Shown here: in pieces, positions 20,183-29,269 of the stretch
Numbering within the stretch: position 1 is the stretch's first letter
Layout: each line of letters opens with the position of its first letter
Source: Euryarchaeota archaeon UBA257
Lineage (GTDB): Archaea; Thermoplasmatota; Poseidoniia; Poseidoniales; Thalassarchaeaceae
Direction: 5' to 3'
Assembly: GCA_002498985.1 (NCBI GenBank)
Contig: DAJO01000030.1
Coordinates: forward strand, 13,067-77,066
Length of the DNA stretch: 64,000 bases
Translations under genes and position numbers: made by a program
The notes under the pieces: generated by a model
What the model saw: the letters and a program-made list of their open reading frames with translations, nothing else
The model's database searches: none
Told to the model about the DNA's origin: nothing

Positions 20183-20786
20183 TGCAAGTCTTTCAGTAAT
20201 CCTCGAAGCAATAATGTTCACTTCTGGACGCTCAATGTCTACTGAAGAGCTTTCTAAAACAGTTGATAAATCTATTGACGAGGTTAAATCATCTCTAGAC
20301 GAATTACAATCTAGGATAAAAAGAAGGCAAGATTCTGCATTGCAATTAACCGAAGTTTCTGGGAGATGGATTTTCGAAGTTCGTCCAAATCTTTCTCCCT
20401 TCTTGCCTGAAACATTCCGTCCTGATACTCCTCAAAGACTCCTTCCTGCGGCTGCATTAATAGCATATCATCAGCCCATGGCCCAGTCTCAATTAGTCGA
20501 AATGCTAGGTCAAAGAGCCTATGATCATGTTAGAGATTTAGCAAACTTAGGTCTTATTGATAGACGTAGAGATGGTTTGACTAGGCGCCTCACTACAACT
20601 AGGAGATTCGCAGAGTATTTCGGTTGTCCTGAAGTTGATTATCGTGCTGTTCGTACATGGTTCCGTTCAGAAGCAGCTAAGGCTGGCCTTACTAGTGCTC
20701 AATTGGCTGCTTCTTTGGCTCCGGATGAACAGATGTCAATTACTGAATTCACTGGTGAAGACGAAATAAATAATTCCGATGAATAA
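20175..20786 (+). CDS. scpB: Segregation and condensation protein B
   Basis: 203 residues made of two winged-helix domains. SVILEAIMFTSGRSMSTEEL and LAAxLIAYHQPMAQSQLVEM-like segments (here PAAALIAYHQPMAQSQLVEM) are diagnostic of ScpB, as is ANLGLIDRRR. Binds ScpA to stabilise the SMC complex. ATG lies inside the 3' end of scpA, so translation is likely coupled. One base separates its stop from that of the convergent HMG-CoA reductase gene. Confidence 0.92.
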   Translation: MNDASLSVILEAIMFTSGRSMSTEELSKTVDKSIDEVKSSLDELQSRIKRRQDSALQLTEVSGRWIFEVRPNLSPFLPETFRPDTPQRLLPAAALIAYHQPMAQSQLVEMLGQRAYDHVRDLANLGLIDRRRDGLTRRLTTTRRFAEYFGCPEVDYRAVRTWFRSEAAKAGLTSAQLAASLAPDEQMSITEFTGEDEINNSDE

Positions 20787-20787
20787 T

Positions 20788-22080
20788 TTATCCATTTCTA
20801 ATTGTATTTAGAGCAGCCTCTACAGTTGCCATTGTTATTCTGTCCCCACTCTCTTTGACGATAGTAGCTACTTGATCAATTTCTTCGTCTTTTGCTCCCG
20901 CAGAACTAATCATATTTTTCAAATGTAATTTCATATGTCCTGCTTGTATTCCAACAGTGGCCAATGCTCTTAATGCACCCAAATTTTGAGCCATACCTGC
21001 AGCAGCCATTACTTTAGCTAAATCATCAGCACTATTTATTCCTAGCAGTGCAACGTTGGTTTGAGCGCCGGGATGTATCCTTACTGCTCCGCCAACCAAC
21101 CCTACAGCCATAGGGCATTCTATACTTCCAACTAGGTTCCCATCTGCATCTTTTTCCCAATGTGTCATTGAAGTATACTGCTTCTCATGTGCACAGTAAG
21201 AGTGTGCGCCGGATTCAATAGCTCTCCAATCTTGCCCGCAAGCTATTGCTATAGGTGAAATTGCATTCATTATTCCTTTGTTATGTGTAGTAGCTCTGAA
21301 AGGATCTGCTGCTGCAAAATGGTATGCTTGTATTACTCCATCTATTACTTCTGAACCTTGTTTTGCATCTCCACTATCTGACATCTCTTCGGGAGTGAAT
21401 GTAGCACTAACTCTAGCTAGTCTATGAATCGCGAGATTACTAATAATCCTTAGAATAACAGTGCCTCCTGACAATGCTTCTATTCTGGGTGCGATAGTTT
21501 CTGCCATTGTGTTTACTGCATTGGCTCCCATTGCATCTCTACAATCTACTAATATGTGGGCAATGACCATAGGGCCGGACATAGTTTCGATAATTCGAAC
21601 TTCCACATCTTTGCACCCTCCTCCAAATTTAACTAAGATAGGGTCTACGTCATTGCACAACTGAATCAACTCATCTTTGGCGGAGAGAATAGATTTTTTG
21701 GAGGCTTCAGGATCTTCACAATTAACGATTTGAATTTGTCCTATCATGATAGGGTCTGTGTTGTTAGATGTAAATCCTCCATTTGATTGACACCTCTTTG
21801 CCATATTGGATGCAGCTGCTACGACACTTGCTTCTTCAACTACAAAAGGTATCAGATAATGTTCACCATCAATAATGAAATTAGTAGCTACTCCAATTGG
21901 TAATGAATATCTACCAACAACATTCTCTATCATCCGATCCGCAGCGTCTTCTGATAGTTCTGAGTCTGCCCAAGCATTTACTTGTTCAGGAGTTAGCCCT
22001 GCAAGTTGTGCGAGTTTCTCTCTCCTCTCAGGTACTGATAGTTTGTAAAATCCTTTCAATCGACTGTTATCTACTGGCAT
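20788..22080 (-). CDS. Hydroxymethylglutaryl-CoA reductase, class II type
   Basis: 430 residues from ATG 22080, which has GGTGGAG directly upstream; an in-frame TTG at 22101 lacks a ribosome site. Catalytic glutamate in MIENVVGRYSLPIG (E52), aspartate/amide segment DCRDAMGANAVNTMAE, lysine in THNKGIMNAI, and the C-terminal histidine in AGHMKLHLKN. The short N-terminus and GAHSYCAHEKQYTS place it with class II (Pseudomonas mevalonii-like, bacterial-type) enzymes rather than the usual archaeal class I. In archaea it makes mevalonate for isoprenoid ether lipids. Cofactor (NADH or NADPH) cannot be fixed by eye. Confidence 0.93.
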   Translation of the reverse strand: MPVDNSRLKGFYKLSVPERREKLAQLAGLTPEQVNAWADSELSEDAADRMIENVVGRYSLPIGVATNFIIDGEHYLIPFVVEEASVVAAASNMAKRCQSNGGFTSNNTDPIMIGQIQIVNCEDPEASKKSILSAKDELIQLCNDVDPILVKFGGGCKDVEVRIIETMSGPMVIAHILVDCRDAMGANAVNTMAETIAPRIEALSGGTVILRIISNLAIHRLARVSATFTPEEMSDSGDAKQGSEVIDGVIQAYHFAAADPFRATTHNKGIMNAISPIAIACGQDWRAIESGAHSYCAHEKQYTSMTHWEKDADGNLVGSIECPMAVGLVGGAVRIHPGAQTNVALLGINSADDLAKVMAAAGMAQNLGALRALATVGIQAGHMKLHLKNMISSAGAKDEEIDQVATIVKESGDRITMATVEAALNTIRNG

Positions 22081-22249
22081 GTCTCCACCATTCTTTGCCA
22101 AGACATATCGTTTGTAATCTCTTTGCTTTAAAATGCTTGAATGTATTGATTATTTAAGTTAGATACTATTGTTGAATAATCTCAAATCTACTTGTTTATC
22201 TTGACATTTATCTTTAGAAAAGTAGATTTTATTCTTGGTTATTGACTCA

Positions 22250-22390
22250 TTAAAGCGTTAATTTTCATGTTAACGCTTCGTTAACGCATCAAAAAAGCGT
22301 TAATAATGCGTTAATAATATTTCTAAAAGATAGTTTTAATCAATTTTTTTAGAGTTTTCTATTTAGTTTTTCAATTAAAGCGTTAATATG
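22250..22390. repeat. Cluster of six GCGTTAA repeats in the HMGR / Orc-like intergenic spacer
   Basis: The 368-bp divergent spacer (22081-22448) is very AT-rich. Within 135 bp it carries GCGTTAA at 22255-22261, 22297-22303, 22308-22314 and 22380-22386 on the plus strand, and its complement TTAACGC at 22270-22276 and 22281-22287. Flanks are also conserved, giving AAWGCGTTAAY. Near-matches (TGCGTAATTA, AAGCGTGAG) follow at 22401-22416. Copies 2 and 3 are 11 bp apart, as are 4 and 5, roughly one helical turn. This is the layout of a cooperative binding site or replication-initiator array. The rest of the spacer shows only AT-rich promoter-like sequence. Confidence 0.85.
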
Positions 22391-22448
22391 GTGAATTAAA
22401 TGCGTAATTAAGCGTGAGTATTATGAACTAGTACTCTTACCGATAGAT

Positions 22449-24428
22449 ATGTACGACAGTGGAGTCAGTTTGATTGACTTCCCTGCAGTACGAGGGAATC
22501 CTTTTGATAACCGACCTATTGAATCATCAAGAGCTCAAGATTTAGTTGGACGTAAAGAAATGCTACGCAGATGGAGAGAACATATCCATTCCGGTTCACC
22601 TAGAATGATCTTATTAGTTGGAGAATCAGGATCAGGTAGAACTTCAATGATTAATGCTATATCATCCCAAACTCCAAAGAAATATATTGGGCAGTTTCTT
22701 TCGGAGGAGAACGATCAAGAAAAGTCAGTTCTACATGAGATATTAACTCATTTCACATCATTTCAATCTATAACAACAATGAATCAATTATCTCAAAAGT
22801 TAATTTCATTATTTGATGAAGAGAAAGGGCCTTTACCAATTATTGCTTTAGATTATCCTCCTCAAGTAATAGAAATAAATTCCTTCTTGTCCAGAATTTG
22901 TCCAATCCTTTCCAGACTTAGGGCCATGGTAATTGTAAGTCTGACTGAATCGCAATTATTAGAACTCGACGATGAATTAAGAAACCTTTTTGATGAGCCG
23001 GATCGGCTAGAGAATTTCACAAAGTCTGATATTCAAGATATGGTTAATAATAGAATGAGACTTAAGTCAAAAGAGAAATGGATAATTAATTCAACGATTC
23101 TCAACTCTATATTTCAGCGAACTGGAGGTAATCCAAGAGATGTAATAAGAATTTTGAAGCGTCTAGTAGATGAAAAAAGAGATCTTGGATACCAAGGGAC
23201 ATTGGAAAGTCTGATGTCTTCCCAGGAGAATAAGAAACCTATAGTGCCTGAAAGAAAATATGTTGAGGATAAGGAATATACAGACAATTATTTCTCTGAA
23301 CCCGAAACCTATATTCCAGAAAATAGGGAACATGATATTGAAAAAGATGATTTTATCGATGAAGAACCATCAGACTTATGGGATTATAATGATGAAGAAA
23401 ACCTTCCTTTATCGGACAATAATGAATCAATCAATGAAGAGCATTCATTGTGGGATGATAACTTTCCCGAAATAGATGAGGATTTAGTTGATGATGAAGC
23501 CTTTATTCAGGAAGATAACCAAGTGGCTAACTTACCACCAGTATCAGAAGAAATTAATCTTCAAAATGACATATTAGAAAACGAGAAAGAATTGTTTATG
23601 TCTCCCGGTACTGAACCTCCAGAAAGATCGCCGCGACCTGCACCTAGAATGAAAAATGATAAATTTGGTTTCTTACTTAATAGAGCAAAAAAAACAACTT
23701 CAGGTATAGAATCAAGTCCTATGTCCGATGTTCCAATTACTTATGCCGATACTAAACCATCACAATCAACTATAGATGATTATGTCAGTAACGAGAATTT
23801 CAGAATTAATAATGATGGCGACACAGATGTGCCAATCGTTACTGAAGCAAAAGTTGACAGAAACATCCTGTCGACTGATTATGAACACATAGATAGTGAT
23901 GAAGGGGCAGAATGGACGGTCGAGCCCTCTTACAAATCTACAGTCCCAAAGACAATCTCAAATCCTCCCCAACCTTACGATGAATCTCCAGAAGTAGAAG
24001 AATCTTTTCTCGAGGAACAGATTTTCGAAGACACTGAAATTGAAGTGCCGATTTCACAAGAACCTGAATTTGATAATCCTGTTGAGTTAATTGAATCAAC
24101 TCCAATATATCGAGAAGAAAGTAAGGTAATAATTACCAATGTGACTCCTTCAAAAAAATCAAGATTTTCTCCAATCTGGGAACAAGATAAGAAATTGGAT
24201 GTTGATAGGTTTTATTCCCTTTCTGATGCTGAGAGAATGATATTGGAAGTTGCAACATTAAGAGAAATATCTCCATCTGACGATGAATTACAGGCTAGAT
24301 TAGAAGTCGGACGGCCTCGCCTATCTCAATTATACAATAGCCTTCACAAATCAGGAATGTTGTCGGTTAGAAAGCAAGGTAGGACTCGATTATTCAAATT
24401 AAGCGAAGCTGCCGCAAATGAATTTTGA
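22449..24428 (+). CDS. Orc1/Cdc6-like AAA domain with degenerate P-loop, long acidic linker and C-terminal winged helix
   Basis: 659 residues. The N-terminus NPFDNRPIESSRAQDLVGRKEML mimics the Orc1/Cdc6 entry (PF...LVGR..E). The P-loop reads GESGSGRTSM (residues 58-67), with Arg64 where Walker A needs Lys. The Walker B position IIALDYPP has no DE pair. A sensor-2-like GGNPRDVIRILKRL follows. Residues ~265-590 are acidic and probably disordered. The last ~65 residues form a winged helix (LSDAERMILEVATLREISPS ... SGMLSVRKQGRTRLFKLS). ATG 22449 has no Shine-Dalgarno, so the message may be leaderless. It probably binds DNA; the adjacent GCGTTAA array is the obvious candidate. Function unknown. 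Confidence 0.6.
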   Translation: MYDSGVSLIDFPAVRGNPFDNRPIESSRAQDLVGRKEMLRRWREHIHSGSPRMILLVGESGSGRTSMINAISSQTPKKYIGQFLSEENDQEKSVLHEILTHFTSFQSITTMNQLSQKLISLFDEEKGPLPIIALDYPPQVIEINSFLSRICPILSRLRAMVIVSLTESQLLELDDELRNLFDEPDRLENFTKSDIQDMVNNRMRLKSKEKWIINSTILNSIFQRTGGNPRDVIRILKRLVDEKRDLGYQGTLESLMSSQENKKPIVPERKYVEDKEYTDNYFSEPETYIPENREHDIEKDDFIDEEPSDLWDYNDEENLPLSDNNESINEEHSLWDDNFPEIDEDLVDDEAFIQEDNQVANLPPVSEEINLQNDILENEKELFMSPGTEPPERSPRPAPRMKNDKFGFLLNRAKKTTSGIESSPMSDVPITYADTKPSQSTIDDYVSNENFRINNDGDTDVPIVTEAKVDRNILSTDYEHIDSDEGAEWTVEPSYKSTVPKTISNPPQPYDESPEVEESFLEEQIFEDTEIEVPISQEPEFDNPVELIESTPIYREESKVIITNVTPSKKSRFSPIWEQDKKLDVDRFYSLSDAERMILEVATLREISPSDDELQARLEVGRPRLSQLYNSLHKSGMLSVRKQGRTRLFKLSEAAANEF

Positions 24429-24437
24429 GGAATAATT

Positions 24438-24734
24438 ATGTCAGACAATGGAAGTATCGTATCTAAAGAAAAAGTTCAGAAGTATCTCGATTTAACTACT
24501 GAAGCAAGATTAAAAGCCACTCCAATTACAAATAATATTGAAGATGAAAAAAGGCTTGAAGATATGCTTAAGATGTGCGATGACTACCAAAAAGACGCTC
24601 TTTACTTCATGAATAATGGAGATTTAGTCCGTGCTTTCGGTGCCATTAATTATGCTCATGCATGGATTGATGCTGCTGTTAGAATTGGCTTACTAGATGG
24701 CCATGGAGATGACAGATTGTTTACTCTACCTTAA
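24438..24734 (+). CDS. DUF357 family protein
   Basis: 98 residues, all-helical. KVQKYLDLTTEARLKATPI and DMLKMCDDYQKDALYFMNNGDLVRAFGAINYAHAWIDAAVRIG match the archaeal DUF357 pattern, a small helical bundle of unknown function found widely in Euryarchaeota. GAGGAATAATT precedes the ATG and only 9 nt separate it from the Orc-like gene, so both are likely co-transcribed. Its TAA overlaps the stop of the convergent PIN gene by 4 nt. Confidence 0.82.
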   Translation: MSDNGSIVSKEKVQKYLDLTTEARLKATPITNNIEDEKRLEDMLKMCDDYQKDALYFMNNGDLVRAFGAINYAHAWIDAAVRIGLLDGHGDDRLFTLP

Positions 24735-25099
24735 TTCTGTATAAACCTCAATACATTTTTTGAAGTTACTTCAATGTATGAACCACCTGTATTAATTAAT
24801 CTCTCTTTCAATTTCCTATCTACAGTTAGAACTGGCCATCTATTCTCTCTTGATAATTCTAGTAACATTTGGTCAGTATGCCTTAATCCTTCAGGTGCCT
24901 TGACTAATTCTGACTTCTTATCTAATAGATCCAACAAAAGCCCTCTTCTTTGTTTTGATAATGATAACAACTCTTTTTTGACTTTTTCCAATAATAGATA
25001 TTTTGGTTTCCCAACAATTTTACTCATTGCAATATCTATGTTAAGTTCAGCATCAACTAATGCTGCCCATCCGCAAGCGTCTATTAGGACGCATTCCAA
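24731..25099 (-). CDS. PIN-domain protein, Fcf1-like (putative RNA nuclease)
   Basis: 122 residues from TTG 25099; GGGGTGA, which also ends the aIF2 gamma gene, gives the ribosome site. PIN acidic residues are in place: D7 in VLIDACGW, E38/E43, D76 in HTDQMLLELS and D94 in VLTVDRKLKERL. The family includes rRNA-processing Fcf1/Utp24-like nucleases and VapC toxins. No antitoxin gene is adjacent, and it is translationally linked to aIF2 gamma and S6e, a conserved euryarchaeal cluster, so a housekeeping RNA role is more likely than a toxin. Confidence 0.82.
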   Translation of the reverse strand: MECVLIDACGWAALVDAELNIDIAMSKIVGKPKYLLLEKVKKELLSLSKQRRGLLLDLLDKKSELVKAPEGLRHTDQMLLELSRENRWPVLTVDRKLKERLINTGGSYIEVTSKNVLRFIQN

Positions 25100-25105
25100 G
25101 TAGAT

Positions 25106-26350
25106 TCACCCCACAATTGTTCCATGGCCTATCAGACGCCATCTGGAACCAACTCTTCTTGATAGTGTGATTCTACTACCAACTTTAGCACAAATTGGTA
25201 GTCTAAGAGAAATTTTCGAAACTTTACCTTTTTTTGTAACTGTACCAACAGAAGTAGCAGTAGCAGAATTAATCATTAACATTTCATTCATAGATAAAGG
25301 TCTAACAGGATCTGAATCTCCTTCCCCTCCAGCAACCATTTTTTCTAGTAGTTCTAAATCCAGTTCTAGAGTCTCCCAAATCGGAGGTAATTCTCCTTGT
25401 TTGGCCATAACTTGTCCTGATAACTCATCTGCCTTAGTAGTAACAGGATCTAATGGAGTTGCAATCCCACATAATCCTCCTGCATGAGCAGTTTCTAGAT
25501 TCATCCCTCCCCCCTTAATGCTCTCGATATATGTTTCTAAGGGCTCCCAGCGAGTTTTGTTTCCTGCTTTGATTCTTCTTCCAGGTGCAATTGTAATTTT
25601 ATCACCAACTGAAAAAGATCCTTCAACGATACTACCTCCAATTATTCCTCCTGAAAGATCATTTGGGCGAGCACCTGGTCGATTTGTATCAAATGATCTT
25701 GCTACATACATTAATCCTACATCTTCTTTTGTTCTATCAGGAGTGGGGATTGTATGTTCGATTGCTTGGATTAAAACATCAAGGTTGACATCATGGTGCG
25801 CAGAAATAGGTATTATCGGAGCATTTTCTGCTAATGTTCCTTTTACAAATTGTTTTATTTCATTAAAGGATTCGATTGCTCTTTCTTCAGAAACTAAATC
25901 AATTTTATTCTGTACAATGACTATATTTTTTATCCCAGCAATCTGTAAAGCAGCTAAATGTTCTCTTGTCTGTGGTTGAGGGCATTTTTCAGTTGCTGAA
26001 ATTAACAATAATGCACCATCCATTATCGATGCACCTGATATCATCACGGCCATCAGAGTTTCGTGACCAGGTGCATCAACAAAAGAAACGACTCTCAATA
26101 ATTCTTTTTTTGAGTCTTTTTTCCCTTCGGGATGTTTCCCTTTAGCATAATAATCTCCATCTTCAGTACAGTAAAATGTAGTGTCAGCATATCCAAGTTT
26201 AATGCTTATGCCTCTCTTTCTTTCTTCAGAATGAGTATCTGTCCAAGTTCCGGATAGAGCTTTTGTCAAAGTAGTCTTACCATGATCGACATGTCCGACC
26301 ATACCGATATTTACCTCTGGCTGCCTTTTACTTTCAGCCAGAAGCATCAT
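25106..26350 (-). CDS. eif2g: Translation initiation factor aIF2 subunit gamma
   Basis: 414 residues. GTPase motifs: G1 GHVDHGKTTL, switch I RKRGISIKLGYAD, G3 DAPGHE, G4 QNKIDLV. The SIKLGYA sequence and the zinc-region equivalent with YCTEDG distinguish it from EF-1A and SelB; the normal zinc knuckle cysteines are mostly missing (only one Cys visible in FYCTEDGDYYAKG). Delivers initiator Met-tRNA to the small subunit. Two ATGs (26350, 26347) follow AGGGG, so the start is uncertain by one codon. Middle gene of S6e - aIF2 gamma - PIN. Confidence 0.96.
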   Translation of the reverse strand: MMLLAESKRQPEVNIGMVGHVDHGKTTLTKALSGTWTDTHSEERKRGISIKLGYADTTFYCTEDGDYYAKGKHPEGKKDSKKELLRVVSFVDAPGHETLMAVMISGASIMDGALLLISATEKCPQPQTREHLAALQIAGIKNIVIVQNKIDLVSEERAIESFNEIKQFVKGTLAENAPIIPISAHHDVNLDVLIQAIEHTIPTPDRTKEDVGLMYVARSFDTNRPGARPNDLSGGIIGGSIVEGSFSVGDKITIAPGRRIKAGNKTRWEPLETYIESIKGGGMNLETAHAGGLCGIATPLDPVTTKADELSGQVMAKQGELPPIWETLELDLELLEKMVAGGEGDSDPVRPLSMNEMLMINSATATSVGTVTKKGKVSKISLRLPICAKVGSRITLSRRVGSRWRLIGHGTIVG

Positions 26351-26360
26351 CCCCTACGAT

Positions 26361-26822
26361 TCACTCCTCTTCATCGCCAAGGATAGAACCTAGAGATTTC
26401 TTACCATACTCTAGGACCTTAAGGTTAAGTTGCCGAGTATCTGTACTAATGGTGTTCCCTCTTAGATTTCTACGTCGACGCAATCCATCATATTTGTAAC
26501 GATAAATTTTAGAATTTTTCTTAACATAGCGCTTGCCTTTGTAACCAGTTCCAGCAGTAATAAGAACTGATTTGACATTTCCACCTTCTAGTTCAGAACG
26601 CATAGGGCGGCCTGTTTTATCAGATCCGCCTGTGATTTGGAGCTTATATCCATTCAATGATTGGTCAGCATCTCCCACAAACATACCTTCAACAGAATCT
26701 CCAATTTTCTTCCCTAAGAAGTGATTGAAGTTAGACCCTGTAATTTCTACCGAGAATGAACGACCTTTGGCGCTCGGCCTAGTATCGTTGATTACAGCCT
26801 TGAAAGATTGCTCACCTGCCAT
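26361..26822 (-). CDS. rps6e: Small ribosomal subunit protein S6e
   Basis: 153 residues from ATG 26822; AAGGTGAG lies 5 nt upstream and contains an alternative GTG (26831) that I reject. FKAVINDTRPSAKGRSFSVE, LGKKIGDSVEG, ITGGSDKTGRPMR and KGKRYVKKNSKIYRYKYDG match S6e. It carries a C-terminal extension rich in Arg then acidic (GDEEE). First gene of the cluster with aIF2 gamma downstream after 10 nt. Confidence 0.95.
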   Translation of the reverse strand: MAGEQSFKAVINDTRPSAKGRSFSVEITGSNFNHFLGKKIGDSVEGMFVGDADQSLNGYKLQITGGSDKTGRPMRSELEGGNVKSVLITAGTGYKGKRYVKKNSKIYRYKYDGLRRRRNLRGNTISTDTRQLNLKVLEYGKKSLGSILGDEEE

Positions 26823-26897
26823 TTTACTCACCTTAGACGACTTGCCGACATACGACCCCTATAAGAGCGGTTCGGAAGACGATTTCAAACTGAATAA

Positions 26898-28070
26898 TCA
26901 TCTTTGCAATTCTTTCTCGATTCTTTCTGCTAAATTTGCAGGTGCTACATTGTTCATTGTAATATATTGAGTCCTACCTCTTCCAACATTTGATTTGTCG
27001 TTTCTTGTTTCAATTAAGCCCTGATTTTCTAGAAATTTTAGATGCTTCCAAAATGTAGTATAACTTCTAGCTTTAGTTTCATATTCTTCACAAACAATTT
27101 TGTAAAGTTTTTCGGCATCTCCTGTGTTTATTTCAGACTCCTTTTTCAATCTTCTACAAAGTCCAAGCATGATCAATTTTTGATCTTTCGAAAGCACATC
27201 TACTTGACTTGGTTCAATTGCAGCAACTCTTGCTGAGCTTTGTTCAATATCTTCAATTAGAACTTCACCTCTCCCTGATGATTCAGCCCTTCTTATGGAT
27301 GAATCAAGTAGTTCAATAGCTAATCTAGCATCTCCTGATTCTGCAGCCATAACTCCTATTTTTTGTAGAACTTCTTCACTTATTGAACCATTTCTACAGG
27401 CTATATCTGCTCTCTGTCGCGCAATTTCTGTCAATCCCTTTTTATCGTAAGGATTCATTTTTAGGATATTACTTGCACCTAACCTTGATATTATTGCAGG
27501 CTCAAATAACTTCAGCAGCATAGAATCTTGACTTACTAATATCAATGACAAAGAACCCTGTTTTTCTTGCCCTTCATCAATTCTGAGAAGTTTGTATATC
27601 AAATCAGAATTATCCCTTCTAATTAACAAATCAACTTCATCAAGAACCAATAGAAGGTGGCTATTATGTGAAATTAGGTTTCTTCTAATTGATTGTATAA
27701 TTTCTCCCGAACTAAGGCCTCTTTCAGGATGTCCAGAGTCCAATGTAGAAGCAATTCGTTGTAATACTTGAGAAGTTGAGGGGTGGTTTCTACAATTTAC
27801 ATGTGCTAGAACAACTTTCCTTTTTCCTTCTAAATGACTTAACAAATCATGTCCAAAACGTCTTGTTAGAACGGTCTTACCTGAGCCAACAGGTCCTGTT
27901 ATTACTGCTCTACAACTTGAATTATGATTCTCTACATGAGTAAACATACTGGCTAGTTCAGTTAGTTCTCTATCTCTTCCTACTAAGTTGTCAGGTGTCC
28001 AGTCAAAAGAAAAAGGCTCTCTATTTACCAAAACTTTCCCTGCACCTATGCGGTCGAGGTATCCTGGCAT
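26898..28070 (-). CDS. orc1: Orc1/Cdc6 replication initiator
   Basis: About 390 residues. REPFSFDWTPDNLVGRDREL entry motif, Walker A GPVGSGKTVLTRRFG, Walker B LLLVLDEVDLL, sensor 1 LSLILVSQD, sensor 2 GDARLAIELLDSSIRRAE, and a C-terminal winged helix with SYTTFWKHLKFLENQGLIE. It binds origins and loads MCM. All ATPase motifs are canonical, in contrast to the degenerate Orc-like protein at 22.4 kb. ATG 28070 and GTG 28076 are both possible and neither has a Shine-Dalgarno, suggesting a leaderless transcript. Only ~77 bp separate it from dph2, so a classical origin directly beside it would have to be short. Confidence 0.95.
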   Translation of the reverse strand: MPGYLDRIGAGKVLVNREPFSFDWTPDNLVGRDRELTELASMFTHVENHNSSCRAVITGPVGSGKTVLTRRFGHDLLSHLEGKRKVVLAHVNCRNHPSTSQVLQRIASTLDSGHPERGLSSGEIIQSIRRNLISHNSHLLLVLDEVDLLIRRDNSDLIYKLLRIDEGQEKQGSLSLILVSQDSMLLKLFEPAIISRLGASNILKMNPYDKKGLTEIARQRADIACRNGSISEEVLQKIGVMAAESGDARLAIELLDSSIRRAESSGRGEVLIEDIEQSSARVAAIEPSQVDVLSKDQKLIMLGLCRRLKKESEINTGDAEKLYKIVCEEYETKARSYTTFWKHLKFLENQGLIETRNDKSNVGRGRTQYITMNNVAPANLAERIEKELQR

Positions 28071-28147
28071 CAGCACGTTCTTTATTCGGTCGTTCTTAGA
28101 CCTATCCTAACCTATATGTATCTGGTTAATTTTAGATGATGATTTCC

Positions 28148-29257
28148 TCATGGTATTTCATCAAATTGGTATCCATTTTCCCAATTCTTTTCGCCTAATG
28201 AGACTTCTAATTCGAATGGTGTGATTAATGGCTTAGCATACTTTACGGCATCATCAATTGCAATTCTTGGGCAAGCAGTGTTAACGAAAGCATCTACTGG
28301 ATAGAAATCAATCAAATCTGGACCTACGTGATCCATTGCTAACAAGTATCCTTTTTTACCGTGTTTCTTGAGTAAATTTTTCATCCTTATCGCTAAATTT
28401 CTCCTCATTTGACCGGGTTTTTCACCAATTAGGATACCAAAACTCTTCGCATTATCTACTGCAAAGATTAGCCCCATCCTCTGTCTTAATAGCCTTTCAA
28501 TTCGACTGAAAGACATTTCACTTGCATCTCCAGTATAAGGGTCAAGCAATGCCAACGGTTTACCTGTGTGCATTACTAGTCCTATTGGATGGAAATCTCC
28601 TGAGCCCAAGAATAAGTAGTGACCAATTGAGGGGTCATCTCCTGAGTAATTGCAGCCTAGAACTTGTCCGGGGAATGTCAATCTCGCACCACCTACTGGT
28701 ATTTCAACTTCAAAACCAGCACTTTCAAACCTTTTTTTGTAATCAAATAATAAGTGTAGGTGCTGTATTGAACCAACTAATCCTAATTTTGTTCCTGTAA
28801 GAGGAGCAACTCTACCTACAGCATCGACAAATCTCTCAACTGCTTCTTCATCAGTAAGGTCAATTTCCTCTCCTGAACTTGTCAATCTTTCTTCCGCGAT
28901 TGCTTTGTGTTCCATTAGAATTGGTATTACTGGATCTATTTTTGGGTCGCCTTCGTATGTCACTGGGATGAAATGTGTGGGCATACCTGAATCTATATTC
29001 ATCTGAGAATGGCCCATATGGGCGACTAATTCAACCCCCATCATTTTCATTTTATCATGTACTAAGTCACAGGCTCCATAACAAGGATCTGCAGCTAAGA
29101 CTACTTTCGCCGCGGACTCATCTTCTATTGCATCCATCATTTCTAATGCTTGCATTTTCAGCCCCTCAGGAACTTGTAATGCAACAAGTCGATGGTCATT
29201 TTCTTTAATTCTAGTGACTAAATCATCCAGCTCGAAATCATGTTTATCCAAATCCAA
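28148..29257 (-). CDS. dph2: Diphthamide biosynthesis protein Dph2 (radical 3-amino-3-carboxypropyl transferase)
   Basis: 369 residues. The three cysteines that bind the [4Fe-4S] cluster are visible: C59 in DPCYGACD, C202 in LGCNYSGDD and C329 in NTACPRIAIDD. ALQVPEGLKMQALEM at the N-terminus is diagnostic. The enzyme cleaves SAM and transfers the aminocarboxypropyl group to the conserved histidine of EF-2, the first step of diphthamide. It starts at TTG 29257 behind GAGGTGAG and follows the phosphoribosyltransferase gene by 12 nt, so the two are probably translated from one message with L10e. Confidence 0.95.
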   Translation of the reverse strand: MDLDKHDFELDDLVTRIKENDHRLVALQVPEGLKMQALEMMDAIEDESAAKVVLAADPCYGACDLVHDKMKMMGVELVAHMGHSQMNIDSGMPTHFIPVTYEGDPKIDPVIPILMEHKAIAEERLTSSGEEIDLTDEEAVERFVDAVGRVAPLTGTKLGLVGSIQHLHLLFDYKKRFESAGFEVEIPVGGARLTFPGQVLGCNYSGDDPSIGHYLFLGSGDFHPIGLVMHTGKPLALLDPYTGDASEMSFSRIERLLRQRMGLIFAVDNAKSFGILIGEKPGQMRRNLAIRMKNLLKKHGKKGYLLAMDHVGPDLIDFYPVDAFVNTACPRIAIDDAVKYAKPLITPFELEVSLGEKNWENGYQFDEIP

Positions 29258-29269
29258 TTTCTCACCTCA

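Noticed and set aside
22250..22416. CRISPR array
   Set aside because: Repeats are 7-11 bp, in both orientations and irregularly spaced; no spacers of constant length and no cas genes.
24731..25099. VapC toxin of a toxin-antitoxin pair
   Set aside because: No antitoxin gene adjoins it; it is linked to aIF2 gamma and S6e as in other Euryarchaeota.
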